Origin: Alishewanella agri BL06
GTDB taxonomy: Bacteria; Pseudomonadota; Gammaproteobacteria; Enterobacterales; Alteromonadaceae
Direction: 5' to 3'
NCBI RefSeq assembly: GCF_000272005.1
Contig: NZ_AKKU01000011.1
Span: 403,976 to 467,975 of the forward strand
DNA: 64,000 nt
Position 1 is the first letter of the stretch; every line of letters begins with the position of its first letter. Below the pieces are notes generated by a model that worked only from the letters and a program-made list of their open reading frames with translations, was not told the DNA's origin and did no database searches. Position numbers and translations under genes: made by a program. Shown piece after piece: positions 1 to 8,181 of this stretch.

Positions 1-429
1 GGTACCGGGGTCGATATGCACTATTGGCAATTGGGCCAGCAACAAAATAAAACGCTTGGCGGTTTAGAAAGCCTGGACGAACATCTGGCGGTGCTGGATG
101 CGATGAACCAGTTAGATGCTGATGAAGTTATCAGCTCTGCCTTAAGAGATATCGATAAGATTGCCGCAATGTTAGATGACATGATCGCGGCCTGGCGCAG
201 CGGCGATGTTGCCGCTCTGGACAAGCTATTTTTAACCGAAATGCAGCAATATCCGGAAATGGAAGCCATTCTGTTGACCAAACGTAATCATGCCTGGATG
301 CAAACCCTCACCACGCTGGAACAAAATAATGTGATGGTATTGGTTGGCGCCCTGCACTTGCCGGGCAAAGATGGTTTACTAAAGCTGCTTGCTGACCAGG
401 GATATAGCCTGACGCAATTAACTGAGTAA
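1..429 (+). CDS. TraB/GumN family protein, C-terminal part (5' end outside window)
   Basis: The frame is open from base 1 (GTGVD before the first ATG at 16), so this is the C-terminal part of a longer gene cut by the window edge. The visible ~142 residues carry TraB/GumN hallmarks: a GGLES segment near residue 20, a W-x-x-GD motif (AAWRSGDVAAL), RNHAWM, and the C-terminal VLVGALHLPGKDGLL block that contributes a conserved His. Members are usually periplasmic or lipid-anchored, of about 280-300 residues, and are proposed to be metal-dependent proteases related to Tiki/PrgY. The substrate is unknown. The gene converges on the methyltransferase gene that ends at 463. The family call is good; the function is not established. 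Confidence 0.85.
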   Translation, partial: GTGVDMHYWQLGQQQNKTLGGLESLDEHLAVLDAMNQLDADEVISSALRDIDKIAAMLDDMIAAWRSGDVAALDKLFLTEMQQYPEMEAILLTKRNHAWMQTLTTLEQNNVMVLVGALHLPGKDGLLKLLADQGYSLTQLTE

Positions 430-447
430 TACCTGGTCCAACCTTCT

Positions 448-483
448 GCACTACCACGTTCGCTATTGCTGGCGTGGTAGTGC
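448..483. terminator. Hairpin between convergent genes
   Basis: A perfect 11-bp inverted repeat, GCACTACCACG (448-458) and CGTGGTAGTGC (473-483), with a 14-nt loop. It lies just after the TraB stop and covers the stop codon of the opposing methyltransferase gene (463-465). There is no T-run on either side, so it may be a weak bidirectional terminator or an mRNA end-protecting stem. Confidence 0.45.
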
Positions 484-1227
484 TTGCTCTGACAGCGGTA
501 ATGTTTCCCGGGCACGGATCCCCTGCTGCGCCGCAGTAAAATTGCTTTGTACCCGCCACTTCGGGCGGATTGGCGTCAGCGGTAATTCTCTTTTGCGTGC
601 CACTAATAAGTAACTGGAGGCAAACAGAGACAGGAAACGCTCATTAAACTTCTGCCAGCTATTCTGCCGAAACTCTTGTGCCAGCATGGCGCTGCAAAAA
701 AATCGCTGTTCAGCCATTACTTCAAAACCGATCAGGTGTAGCCAATCTTTGATCCTGGCAGCACTAAAAAAGTGTCCTTGCCAGGGCAATTGCTGCTGAT
801 ACGCAGGTAAACAGCGCCATAACCCTAACCAGCTATGTGGGTTAAAGCCACTGAGCAACAAATAGCCGTCAGCGACCAGCACCCGGTGTGCTTCACGGAT
901 CACATGATGCGGATCATTCTGAAACTCCAGGCAGTGGCTGAGCAATACCGCATCGACACTACTACAAGCGATCGGCAACGCATCCGGCTCTGCCACAACA
1001 TCAGGGGTAATACTGGCAGAGCCCAGCCGTAACTGATAACGCACCCGGCATTCCGGCGTGCTAAGTTGGCAGCTGAGATCCCCAACTTTTAACAAATAAT
1101 AGCCAAAGATTTGCTGCCACCAGGGTGCCAATTGCTGCTCTAATGCTGCGGCCAAGGCCGGTCCCTGCCGGAAACTTTGCCAGTGCTTCGGCGCGTGCAG
1201 CTGATTTTCACGTAATGCCGGTTTCAT
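463..1227 (-). CDS. Class I SAM-dependent methyltransferase, YafS-like
   Basis: A 254-residue protein with a methyltransferase type 11 core. The usual motif I glycine loop is poorly preserved (VGDLSCQL/LRLGSASITPDV); the acidic post-I region (AEPDALPIACSSVDAVLL), the LSHCLEFQNDPHHVIREA helix and the VLVADGYLLLSGFNPHSWLG strand are clear. The head-to-head position next to gloB matches the yafS-gloB arrangement of E. coli, which supports orthology. The methyl acceptor is unknown. The ATG at 1227 leaves only 40 bp to the gloB start, so promoters must overlap. Degenerate motif I means SAM binding should be confirmed rather than assumed. Confidence 0.8.
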   Translation of the reverse strand: MKPALRENQLHAPKHWQSFRQGPALAAALEQQLAPWWQQIFGYYLLKVGDLSCQLSTPECRVRYQLRLGSASITPDVVAEPDALPIACSSVDAVLLSHCLEFQNDPHHVIREAHRVLVADGYLLLSGFNPHSWLGLWRCLPAYQQQLPWQGHFFSAARIKDWLHLIGFEVMAEQRFFCSAMLAQEFRQNSWQKFNERFLSLFASSYLLVARKRELPLTPIRPKWRVQSNFTAAQQGIRARETLPLSEQALPRQQ

Positions 1228-1267
1228 GTTAAGGTGCAGCCTTCTTTGCGATGCATGGAGCCTTCAA

Positions 1268-2035
1268 ATGCCAGAACTGATCCCGCTACCTGCCTTTAAT
1301 GATAATTATATCTGGGTTCTGACCGAGCAACACAACCCCTACTGTCTGGTTGTCGATCCGGGTGATGCTGAAGCCGTGATCCCGTTTCTGCAGCAACAAC
1401 AAAAAATACCTGCGGCGATCCTCATTACTCATCATCATGCCGATCATACCGGCGGTATCCGGCAATTAAAACAACACTACCCAGCTTGCCGGATTATCGG
1501 CCCCGCTGCAGAAGAATCCAGAATTCAAGGACTTGAACAGCTAGTGTCCGGCGGAGACCTGCTAAGTGTACCTGAGCTAAACTGGCAGTGCCAGGTGTTC
1601 GACCTTCCCGGCCATACCGCAGGTCATATTGGTTTTTATTCAGCGCCCGTTCTGTTTTGTGGTGATACTCTGTTTAGCGTTGGGTGTGGCCGCTTATTTG
1701 AGGGGACCGCAGAGCAGCTGTATCAGTCTTTGCAATCCCTGGCGGCACTGCCGGACGATACGCTAATCTGCTGTACTCACGAATATACCCTCGCCAACAT
1801 TGCGTTTGCGCTTAGCGTTGAACCAGAAAATGTCGATTTGCAGTTGTACCTTAACTTATGCCAACAAAAACGACACTTATCTGAACCAACGCTGCCAGCG
1901 TTAATGGCTACCGAGAAAAAACTAAATCCGTTTTTACGCTGCGAAAACAGTAAGCTACAACGGAAATTTAATCAAAACTCGGCTTTGGCTTTGTTTACTT
2001 ACTTAAGACGAGCCAAAGATCAGTTTAAATCCTGA
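1268..2035 (+). CDS. gloB: Hydroxyacylglutathione hydrolase (glyoxalase II)
   Basis: Hydrolyses S-D-lactoylglutathione to D-lactate and glutathione, the second step of methylglyoxal detoxification in the cytoplasm. The 255-residue protein begins MPELIPLPAFNDNYIW, and the metallo-beta-lactamase metal site THHHADH is at residues 54-60. Further ligands lie in LPGHTAGH, CGDTLF and CTHEYT, and GCGRLFEGT is the family signature. The start at 1268 is preferred over an upstream in-frame start at 1226 because a GGAG ribosome-binding site sits at 1257-1260 and the protein then has the usual family length. Divergent from the methyltransferase gene; mltD follows downstream on the same strand. Confidence 0.96.
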   Translation: MPELIPLPAFNDNYIWVLTEQHNPYCLVVDPGDAEAVIPFLQQQQKIPAAILITHHHADHTGGIRQLKQHYPACRIIGPAAEESRIQGLEQLVSGGDLLSVPELNWQCQVFDLPGHTAGHIGFYSAPVLFCGDTLFSVGCGRLFEGTAEQLYQSLQSLAALPDDTLICCTHEYTLANIAFALSVEPENVDLQLYLNLCQQKRHLSEPTLPALMATEKKLNPFLRCENSKLQRKFNQNSALALFTYLRRAKDQFKS

Positions 2036-2090
2036 CTTGCAATGTCTGGTCAGACAGGTAATATCGTCTTTTTACATTTGGAACCATGTT

Positions 2091-3674
2091 ATGACTGTAA
2101 GAATCTCTGCCGTTGTATTGCTGGCACTGCTTACTGGCTGTGTCAGCACGACAGGGTCTGACTCTGATAACACGGCTGTTACTGCAGTGCAGCCCGCAGT
2201 AAAACCCAAAGCAGCTGACTTTCATCGTAATACCGCCTCTGCCGAACAAATTGCGGAACGACTGTGGACAGCAGGCCTAAGTGAAGAGCAACTGCTGGAA
2301 GCCACCGAATTAGAAGATTTGTGGCAACGGATCCAGACGCAACTCACCTTTAAAGTGCCACAAACCCGCCCCATCGTTGAACAACGTAATTTTTATGCCG
2401 ATAATCAGGGTTATCTGGATCGGGTAGCCGGCCGGGCACAACCTTTCTTATTTTTTATCGTTGAAGAGTTAGAAAAACGGCAAATGCCGCTTGAGCTGGC
2501 ATTGCTGCCAATTGTGGAAAGCGCTTTTGATCCCTATGCCTTTTCACCAGCGCGGGCCGCAGGCATGTGGCAATTTATGCCGGCGACCGGTAAACGTTTT
2601 GGGCTACAGCAAAATAGTTGGTACGACGGCCGCCTGGATGTAATCCAATCAACCCGCGCAGCCCTGGATTACCTGCAGTACCTGTATAACACGCTGGAAC
2701 ACGATTGGCTTAATGCGATTGCCGCCTACAACGCTGGTGAAGGCCGGATTATGCGCGCCATTCAGGCCAATAAGAAACGCCGCTTGCCCACCGATTTCTG
2801 GTCATTAGATCTACCCAGTGAAACAACGGTTTATATCCCTCGTTTACTGGCACTGGTTGATATCTTACAGCGGCCGGAAGAATTTGATATTGTCTGGAAG
2901 TTTATTGCCAATGAACCAAAAATTGCGGTAGTTGACGTCGGTAATCAGGTTGATCTGAGTGTCGCCGCAGATTTGGCCGGGATCAGTGTCGCCGATCTGC
3001 AAGCACTCAATCCGGGATTTAGCCAGTGGGCAACGGCTCCTGGCGGTCCGCATCAACTGGTATTGCCATTGGACAAGGCAGAACACTTCTCAGCGCAATT
3101 GGCGCAACTACCTGCAGATAAACTGATGCAATGGCAACCCTATCAGGTCAAAAGCGGCGATACACTAGGTGCTATAGCCAAGCGCTATCAAATCAGTGTT
3201 GCTGAGCTGCAACGCCTGAATAAATTAAGCGGCAACACCATCCGGATTGGCCAGAGCTTACTGATCCCCAGAGCGGGCGACGCCAGCCAGCAACTGGTAC
3301 AGCGTCCGGCAGCGGTGTCCCCGGCAACAGCTACAGAAATTGTACATTTAGTACAACGTGGTGACACCTTGTGGGACCTTAGCCGTAAATTTGATGTTAC
3401 GGTCGCGCAACTGCGAAGCTGGAACAAACTCAGCGCCAGTGCCAGCCTGCGGGAAGGTCAAAAATTATCCATTTTCAGCACTGCGGCATCAGAACTGGCG
3501 GCTCAAACCAGAACGCTGAACTATCGGGTTCGTCCCGGGGATTCTCTGGCCAAGATTGCACAAAGATTCAGTGTAACAGTGGCGGATATCGTAAAATGGA
3601 ATAACATTAATACAGAGCGTTATTTACAACCAGGCCAACAGTTAAAATTGCTGGTTGATGCCAGCGCGGTATAA
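2091..3674 (+). CDS. mltD: Membrane-bound lytic murein transglycosylase D (lipoprotein)
   Basis: Cleaves the MurNAc-GlcNAc bond of peptidoglycan to form 1,6-anhydro ends during wall remodelling, anchored in the outer membrane. Starting at the ATG at 2091 gives 527 residues with a lipoprotein signal and the lipobox LLTGC (acylated Cys about residue 17). The SLT domain has the catalytic Glu in IVESAFDPYAFSP (about residue 143) followed by AAGMWQFMPATGKRFGL. Three LysM peptidoglycan-binding repeats follow, starting YQVKSGDTL, HLVQRGDTL and YRVRPGDSL, up to the C-terminus. An in-frame start at 2037 would put 18 residues before the signal peptide and is rejected. Located downstream of gloB, as in many gammaproteobacteria. 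Confidence 0.96.
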   Translation: MTVRISAVVLLALLTGCVSTTGSDSDNTAVTAVQPAVKPKAADFHRNTASAEQIAERLWTAGLSEEQLLEATELEDLWQRIQTQLTFKVPQTRPIVEQRNFYADNQGYLDRVAGRAQPFLFFIVEELEKRQMPLELALLPIVESAFDPYAFSPARAAGMWQFMPATGKRFGLQQNSWYDGRLDVIQSTRAALDYLQYLYNTLEHDWLNAIAAYNAGEGRIMRAIQANKKRRLPTDFWSLDLPSETTVYIPRLLALVDILQRPEEFDIVWKFIANEPKIAVVDVGNQVDLSVAADLAGISVADLQALNPGFSQWATAPGGPHQLVLPLDKAEHFSAQLAQLPADKLMQWQPYQVKSGDTLGAIAKRYQISVAELQRLNKLSGNTIRIGQSLLIPRAGDASQQLVQRPAAVSPATATEIVHLVQRGDTLWDLSRKFDVTVAQLRSWNKLSASASLREGQKLSIFSTAASELAAQTRTLNYRVRPGDSLAKIAQRFSVTVADIVKWNNINTERYLQPGQQLKLLVDASAV

Positions 3675-3681
3675 CGGCACC

Positions 3682-4173
3682 ATGATGAAAAATTGCATAG
3701 CAGCTAACTTTTTGGTTTTACTGCTGTTAACGAGCACTAAAGTCTTCGCCGACTTTAGTGTCGAGGGAAAACTTGCGCTGCAATTTGCCGATGGGCAACA
3801 GCAGCAGCAAGCTTTTCCCATGCAGTTAATCCGTGAACAAGGCAGTTATATTTTTAGTGTTGGCAGTCAACAGACCCGGCTCAACGCGCCATTACAGAAA
3901 TATTCATTGGCGCTGATCTTACAAAACGATCAGGATGTTTGGGTGACGGATTTTGCTAATCAGCCGCTAAACGGCTTTACATTAGAGATTGCCGGCTATC
4001 AGATCACGCTGCGCCGCGACCCTCAAGCCCGCGCTGCACGCGGACGTTATGTGGTGCAACTTAACGATGAGATTTTCTATTTTAGCCGTGGTCCGGGCCA
4101 GATAAATTTCGTTTTTAATGAACAAGGCATTGCTGAAGTGCAGGTTAAAAGTATGTTTAAGCCTCGTCGTTAG
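3682..4173 (+). CDS. Secreted protein of unknown function
   Basis: About 163 residues, not recognised. The N-terminus has a clear signal peptide (hydrophobic NFLVLLLLTSTKVFA, cleavage expected before DFSVEG), so the product is probably periplasmic. The mature part is predicted mostly beta: alternating hydrophobic stretches such as GSYIFSVGSQQTRLN, YSLALILQND and GFTLEIAGYQITLRR, ending in a basic tail. There is no cysteine in the mature part and no catalytic motif that I can see. Starts at 3682 or 3685 (tandem ATG) suit the signal peptide; TTG/ATG starts at 3655/3658 would overlap the mltD end. It follows mltD by 7 bp and is probably co-transcribed, which suggests an envelope role. Its 3' end overlaps the opposing small gene by 17 bp. 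Confidence 0.7.
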   Translation: MMKNCIAANFLVLLLLTSTKVFADFSVEGKLALQFADGQQQQQAFPMQLIREQGSYIFSVGSQQTRLNAPLQKYSLALILQNDQDVWVTDFANQPLNGFTLEIAGYQITLRRDPQARAARGRYVVQLNDEIFYFSRGPGQINFVFNEQGIAEVQVKSMFKPRR

Positions 4174-4369
4174 CCTCGCGCTGTGGCTGTAACGGCGGCC
4201 ACAACCCAGATAACAGACACAGCGCCGGCGCAATCAGCATTAACCAGAAATAAGGTAAAGGGATGGCATGCCACCAGGCATGTACCGCAGCAGTTAACTG
4301 AAACAAGATACCGAAAATACCGGCATAACATAACGCCCTGTTAGCCCACCGTCTGGGAAAGTGCCACAT
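4157..4369 (-). CDS. Small two-helix membrane protein, hypothetical
   Basis: A 70-residue protein with two hydrophobic segments: ALCYAGIFGILFQLTAAVHA and, after the short HAIPLP turn, YFWLMLIAPALCLLSGLW. The N-terminus is basic (MWHFPRRWANR) and the C-terminus polar (QPQREANDEA). A strong ribosome-binding site, GGGAGG followed by ATTAAG and then ATG, lies across the end of the upstream GAF gene, whose stop at 4371-4373 is 1 bp away. The two are therefore very likely translated from one message. No family is recognised. The product could be a membrane partner for the GAF protein or an unrelated passenger. Confidence 0.6.
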   Translation of the reverse strand: MWHFPRRWANRALCYAGIFGILFQLTAAVHAWWHAIPLPYFWLMLIAPALCLLSGLWPPLQPQREANDEA

Positions 4370-4370
4370 C

Positions 4371-5216
4371 TTAATCCTCCCGCTGCCAACGCTGCTGCTG
4401 CCGCTTTAAATTCGCCAACACCCGGGCAAATACACTTAGCAGCAACCGCTCCTGCTCAGTGTAGTAATGATAGTGTCTTACCGAGTCAAAGCCAACAAAG
4501 CCGAGCACACCATCAGCATCACGAATGGGTAAGGTTAATAAACTTTTTATACCTTGTGGCTGCAAAATTAATTTTAGTGCATCACGGTCGGGCAAGGAGG
4601 GAACATCTGGAATGTACATTTCTCGGCCATGTTGATGGGTACTCACCCACTGCGGAATAGCTGCCAAAGGCACCTGCTGTAATGACTGTATTTCCGGCAT
4701 GATGCCCGGTGCGCACCATTCGTGAGTATTGGAACAGGTTTGCAATACAAAGTCATAATCGAAAATGTAAACCCGATCGGCTGCTACTGCTTGTCCTAAC
4801 TCTTGCAACGTTTGCTGCAACAGTGGCGCCAGCATTTCTGCTGTGACGCCAACAAAGCGCTGGGTTAATTCCAGTAATACCGCCGTTAAGCGATCGGCAC
4901 CGCGAAGAGGCACTTGTTGGCGTGAAATCGCGACGTCTGGCAACTGATGCATAGTGACTAGCTGATAGCCGGGCTCAGGCGCATGACTATTCACCTGGTA
5001 GTAAAAGCCCGTATTCGCAGAGAAATACAGTGCGCGCAGTGTAAACTGCACGGCCTGACTTTGCTGCAACTGTTGCTCCGTCAAGCCTGTAACAATCTTA
5101 AATACGGCATTAGCATCGACGAATTGACTCGGCTCCGTCTGTTGCATTGCGGTCTGAAACAACGCCGTTGCAAAAGGTGCTTGCCGCCACCACTGAAAAT
5201 AGTCTGCTGCCGTCAT
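4371..5216 (-). CDS. GAF domain sensor protein without output domain
   Basis: 281 residues. Residues about 1-115 resemble a degenerate PAS-like module. Residues about 125-270 form a GAF domain of the type found in cyclic-di-GMP and histidine-kinase sensors, with RVYIFDYDF, THEWCAPGI, IPDVPSL, QGIKSLLTLP and LGFVGFDSVR. The protein ends 16 residues after the last GAF helix (KRQQQRWQRED), so no kinase, GGDEF, EAL or DNA-binding output is present. GAF domains bind small ligands or mediate dimerisation; the ligand is unknown here. A small membrane protein gene follows immediately and is probably co-translated. It may be a sensor that signals through protein-protein contact, or a remnant of a longer signalling protein. 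Confidence 0.75.
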   Translation of the reverse strand: MTAADYFQWWRQAPFATALFQTAMQQTEPSQFVDANAVFKIVTGLTEQQLQQSQAVQFTLRALYFSANTGFYYQVNSHAPEPGYQLVTMHQLPDVAISRQQVPLRGADRLTAVLLELTQRFVGVTAEMLAPLLQQTLQELGQAVAADRVYIFDYDFVLQTCSNTHEWCAPGIMPEIQSLQQVPLAAIPQWVSTHQHGREMYIPDVPSLPDRDALKLILQPQGIKSLLTLPIRDADGVLGFVGFDSVRHYHYYTEQERLLLSVFARVLANLKRQQQRWQRED

Positions 5217-5371
5217 CCTGTCCTCGCCACTCCCTGCCTCAGATCGTTATACCACAGCCCTGATCACCGTAACATCGGGGCACGTCAGCTTAACGGATCC
5301 ACTGTCAGTATTCAATCAGCAGCCCTGACTGTCGCCAGTTGAAAAACAACCAGCGCCAGAGCTGCATAATC

Positions 5372-6013
5372 TTACAGTTGGGCATCCGGTTGTTGTTCGG
5401 GCGCGGCTAAGGCAAAAGCCGCTAACTGCAAACAGTTATGGTTTATTTGACGGATTAGCGGGTAGGATTTGAGATCGACATTAAAACGCAGCGCGTTATA
5501 AACCTGAGGCACCAGACACAGATCCGCCAAACTGACTTCGTCAGCATAACAATACTGACCAGCCGTATGCTGCAGCTTCTGCTCCAGCGCATTAAAGCCC
5601 AGTGTCAGCCAATGTTGGATCCAGCGCAGCTTTTGCGCTTCATCCAACGCCAGCTCACCCGTCAGATACTGCAGCACCCGCAGATTATTTAACGGATGCA
5701 GATCACAGGCGATATCCAGCGCCAGTGCCCGCACTTTAGCGCGGGCGAACGGCTCTTGCGGCAACAGGCGCGGCTCGGGATAGGTTTCATCCAGATACTC
5801 GATAATCGCCAGTGACTGACTCAGGCTACCTTGCTCATCGACCAGGGTGGGTACCAGTTCAGCCGGATTCAGCGCCTGATAGGCGCTGCTATGCTGCTGA
5901 CCACCGTCTTTGAGCAGATGCACCGGAATGGTTTCAAAGCTCAGCTGCTTCAGATTCAGGGCGATCCGCACCCGATAAGCGGCAGAAGATCGCCAGTAGC
6001 TGTAGAGTTTCAT
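5372..6013 (-). CDS. maiA: Maleylacetoacetate isomerase (zeta-class GST)
   Basis: Glutathione-dependent cis-trans isomerisation of maleylacetoacetate to fumarylacetoacetate in tyrosine degradation, cytoplasmic. The 213-residue protein begins MKLYSYWRSSAAYRVRIAL, the zeta-GST active-site SSAAYRVR motif (Ser in the SS pair near residue 9-10). It continues with PAELVPTL and QSLAIIEYLDE of the thioredoxin-like domain, then the helical C-terminal domain with ADLCLVPQVYNA. The ATG overlaps the fahA stop by 4 bp, so the two enzymes of consecutive steps are translationally coupled. It is last in the hpd-hmgA-fahA-maiA operon. No terminator is evident in the 155-bp gap before the GAF gene. Confidence 0.95.
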   Translation of the reverse strand: MKLYSYWRSSAAYRVRIALNLKQLSFETIPVHLLKDGGQQHSSAYQALNPAELVPTLVDEQGSLSQSLAIIEYLDETYPEPRLLPQEPFARAKVRALALDIACDLHPLNNLRVLQYLTGELALDEAQKLRWIQHWLTLGFNALEQKLQHTAGQYCYADEVSLADLCLVPQVYNALRFNVDLKSYPLIRQINHNCLQLAAFALAAPEQQPDAQL

Positions 6014-7029
6014 TGTCTCTGATACTCCACCACTTGCTGGTCAATGGCACCAAAAATACTCTGGCCCTGCTCATCCAGCATTTCCAAGCGGATGCTATCG
6101 CCAAAGCGCATAAAGTTGGTACTGGGTTTGCCATCACGAATGGTTTCAATCATCCGGATTTCGGCGATACAGCTATAACCGACGCCACCCTCTTCAATCG
6201 AGGTACCATAGGCAGTACCTTGCTTATTCGATACCGTACCCGAGCCAATAATAGCACCGGCGCCCAGATTGCGGGTTTTCGCCGCATGTGCGACCAACTC
6301 GCCAAAGTGGAAGGTCATATCAAGGCCGGCATTAGGTTTACCAAAAGCAATGCCGTTGTAATGCGACAGCAGTGGCAGATGCAAGCGACCGTCCTGCCAA
6401 TATTTACCCAATTCATCCGGCGTCACGGCCACCGGGCTAAAACTGGATGCCGGCTTGGATTGGAAAAAACCAAAGCCCTTGGCCAGTTCATTTGGGATCA
6501 AACCGCGCAGCGATACGTCGTTGACCAGCATCAGTAACCGGATCCGGCTTAATGCCTGTTCGGCACTGATGCCCATAGGGACATCATCCGTCACCACGGC
6601 CACTTCACCTTCAAAGTCGATGCCGTGCTGCTCACTGACGGCAGCAATAGGATCGCGTGGGCCAATAAAATCATCTGAGCCGCCTTGATACATCAAGGGA
6701 TCGGTCCAGAAGGTTTCCGGCATCTCAGCGTTACGCGCCTTGCGCACCAGCTCGACGTGGTTAACATAGGCACTGCCGTCTGCCCACTGATAAGCACGCG
6801 GCAGTGGCGACTCACAGTCGGCCTGCACAAAAGCTTGCTCACCCGGTACTGTGCCGGCATTTAATGCCTGATAAATTTCAGCCGCCTTCGGCGCCAGGCT
6901 GGACCAATGATCCAATAATTGTTGCATGGTCACAGCGATATGCGGAATAGCAATACAGCGGCTCAGATCACGACTTACTACCACTAGCTGCCCATCACGG
7001 GTCTGATTTTTTAACGTTGCTAACTTCAT
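6010..7029 (-). CDS. fahA: Fumarylacetoacetate hydrolase family protein (fumarylacetoacetase)
   Basis: Hydrolyses fumarylacetoacetate to fumarate and acetoacetate, the last step of tyrosine breakdown. 339 residues with the FAH C-terminal fold. The metal-binding segment GIDFEGEVAVVTDDVP has the conserved acidic residues, with SLRGLIPNEL, FGFFQSKPASSFSPVAVTPDEL and GSGTVSNKQG further along. It is shorter than the ~420-residue eukaryotic FAH and lacks its SH3-like N-domain, and so belongs to the compact bacterial type. It follows hmgA after 21 bp and overlaps maiA by 4 bp. The context makes the specific assignment strong; by sequence alone the FAH family also covers other 2-oxo-acid hydrolases. 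Confidence 0.92.
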   Translation of the reverse strand: MKLATLKNQTRDGQLVVVSRDLSRCIAIPHIAVTMQQLLDHWSSLAPKAAEIYQALNAGTVPGEQAFVQADCESPLPRAYQWADGSAYVNHVELVRKARNAEMPETFWTDPLMYQGGSDDFIGPRDPIAAVSEQHGIDFEGEVAVVTDDVPMGISAEQALSRIRLLMLVNDVSLRGLIPNELAKGFGFFQSKPASSFSPVAVTPDELGKYWQDGRLHLPLLSHYNGIAFGKPNAGLDMTFHFGELVAHAAKTRNLGAGAIIGSGTVSNKQGTAYGTSIEEGGVGYSCIAEIRMIETIRDGKPSTNFMRFGDSIRLEMLDEQGQSIFGAIDQQVVEYQRQ

Positions 7030-7050
7030 CTTAATTCCTTAACTGAGCGC

Positions 7051-8181
7051 TCAGGCTTTAACTTTCCAGCTATTCACATAGTCCGGATTTTCGGTAGCCA
7101 GGGCCGCCTCCCCAACTTCCAATGCATCCCGTGTATCCAGCATCACTGCGACTTCATCGGTAAACTTTTTCCGGTACTCTAACCCCGCCTGAAAGGCTTT
7201 CGGATGCGGGCCATGGGTAAAACCGGCCGGATGGAAGGTGACCATGCCTTTTTCGATATTATCGCGGCTGAAGAAATCACCGGCATGATAGAACAGCACT
7301 TCATCGTAATCGTCATTATTATGATAGAACGGCACCTTTAACGCGCCCGGGTCGCTTTCAATTGGCCGGGGTACAAAGGTACAGACCACAAAGCGCTGCG
7401 CGACAAAAGTCGTATGAGCTGATGGCGGTAAATGATAGCGGTGGCTCATTAAGGGCCGAATATCGCGCCAGTTAATGCGCATCACGGCTAAATCACCATG
7501 CCAGCCAATCGCATCCAGTGGATTATAGGGGTAAGTAATCACTGACACCTGGCCATGGCGTTTTACCTCAACCTGCCAGCTTTCCTCACTGTACTGAGCT
7601 TTAAAGGCAGCATCGATTTTCGGGGTGTCCAGCATCGCCGGATCAAAGATCGCATGATTGCCAACCAGACCTTTTTCCGGCAGCTGATAGCTGTCGTTAG
7701 TGGCTTCAATCAATACCACATGCAATGGCTCCAGCGGCTCTAACCGCCACATGGTGGAACGTGGAATGACCACATAGTCGCCATCGCGCAAGGTCAGATG
7801 ACCATAATCGCAAAACAGCTCGGCACTGCCCTCATGGATAAACAATAATTCATCACCGTCAGCATTACGCACCAGCCGCGTCATCTTATCGCTCAAGCGC
7901 CAGGTGCGGAATTTACAATGCGCATTATGCAGCAGTAAAGGCACTGCCCAGGGTGAGTCGGTACTCACTTCCAGGTTGTTAAAATCAAACAAGCGGGGGC
8001 GTAATGGCCCCTGCCAGTCACTCCAACCGGTTGGCGCATGTCGATGATGGAAATGCGTAGCCGGACCGAAAAAGCCACTACGACCGGTTTCCCGCTCGTA
8101 AATCGCCTGCTCGGGAAAATCGGCATGCGCCTGACGTGATACATCACCTTCTTTTAATGGAAAGGACGCCCATTTACGCAT
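7051..8181 (-). CDS. hmgA: Homogentisate 1,2-dioxygenase (short type)
   Basis: Fe(II)-dependent ring cleavage of homogentisate to maleylacetoacetate. The 376-residue cupin-type protein has N-terminal beta-barrel segments (FIHEGSAELFCDYGHL, DYVVIPRSTMWRLEP). Its C-terminal metal region has VPFYHNNDDYDEV and a His cluster in FHPAGFTHGPHP, corresponding to the His/Glu/His ligands of the family. It is clearly shorter than classical ~430-residue HmgA. Its place between hpd and fahA settles the role. The start overlaps the hpd 3' end by 8 bp, indicating translational coupling. A related 2,5-dihydroxyphenylacetate-type dioxygenase is a less likely alternative. Confidence 0.9.
   Translation of the reverse strand: MRKWASFPLKEGDVSRQAHADFPEQAIYERETGRSGFFGPATHFHHRHAPTGWSDWQGPLRPRLFDFNNLEVSTDSPWAVPLLLHNAHCKFRTWRLSDKMTRLVRNADGDELLFIHEGSAELFCDYGHLTLRDGDYVVIPRSTMWRLEPLEPLHVVLIEATNDSYQLPEKGLVGNHAIFDPAMLDTPKIDAAFKAQYSEESWQVEVKRHGQVSVITYPYNPLDAIGWHGDLAVMRINWRDIRPLMSHRYHLPPSAHTTFVAQRFVVCTFVPRPIESDPGALKVPFYHNNDDYDEVLFYHAGDFFSRDNIEKGMVTFHPAGFTHGPHPKAFQAGLEYRKKFTDEVAVMLDTRDALEVGEAALATENPDYVNSWKVKA

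Noticed and set aside
4371..5216. GAF protein as a truncated diguanylate cyclase pseudogene
   Set aside because: The frame ends naturally, the next gene starts at once with its own ribosome-binding site, and no GGDEF remnant is seen downstream.
6013..6537. 174-codon plus-strand frame opposite fahA
   Set aside because: No homology-like pattern; overlaps a well-supported enzyme gene throughout.
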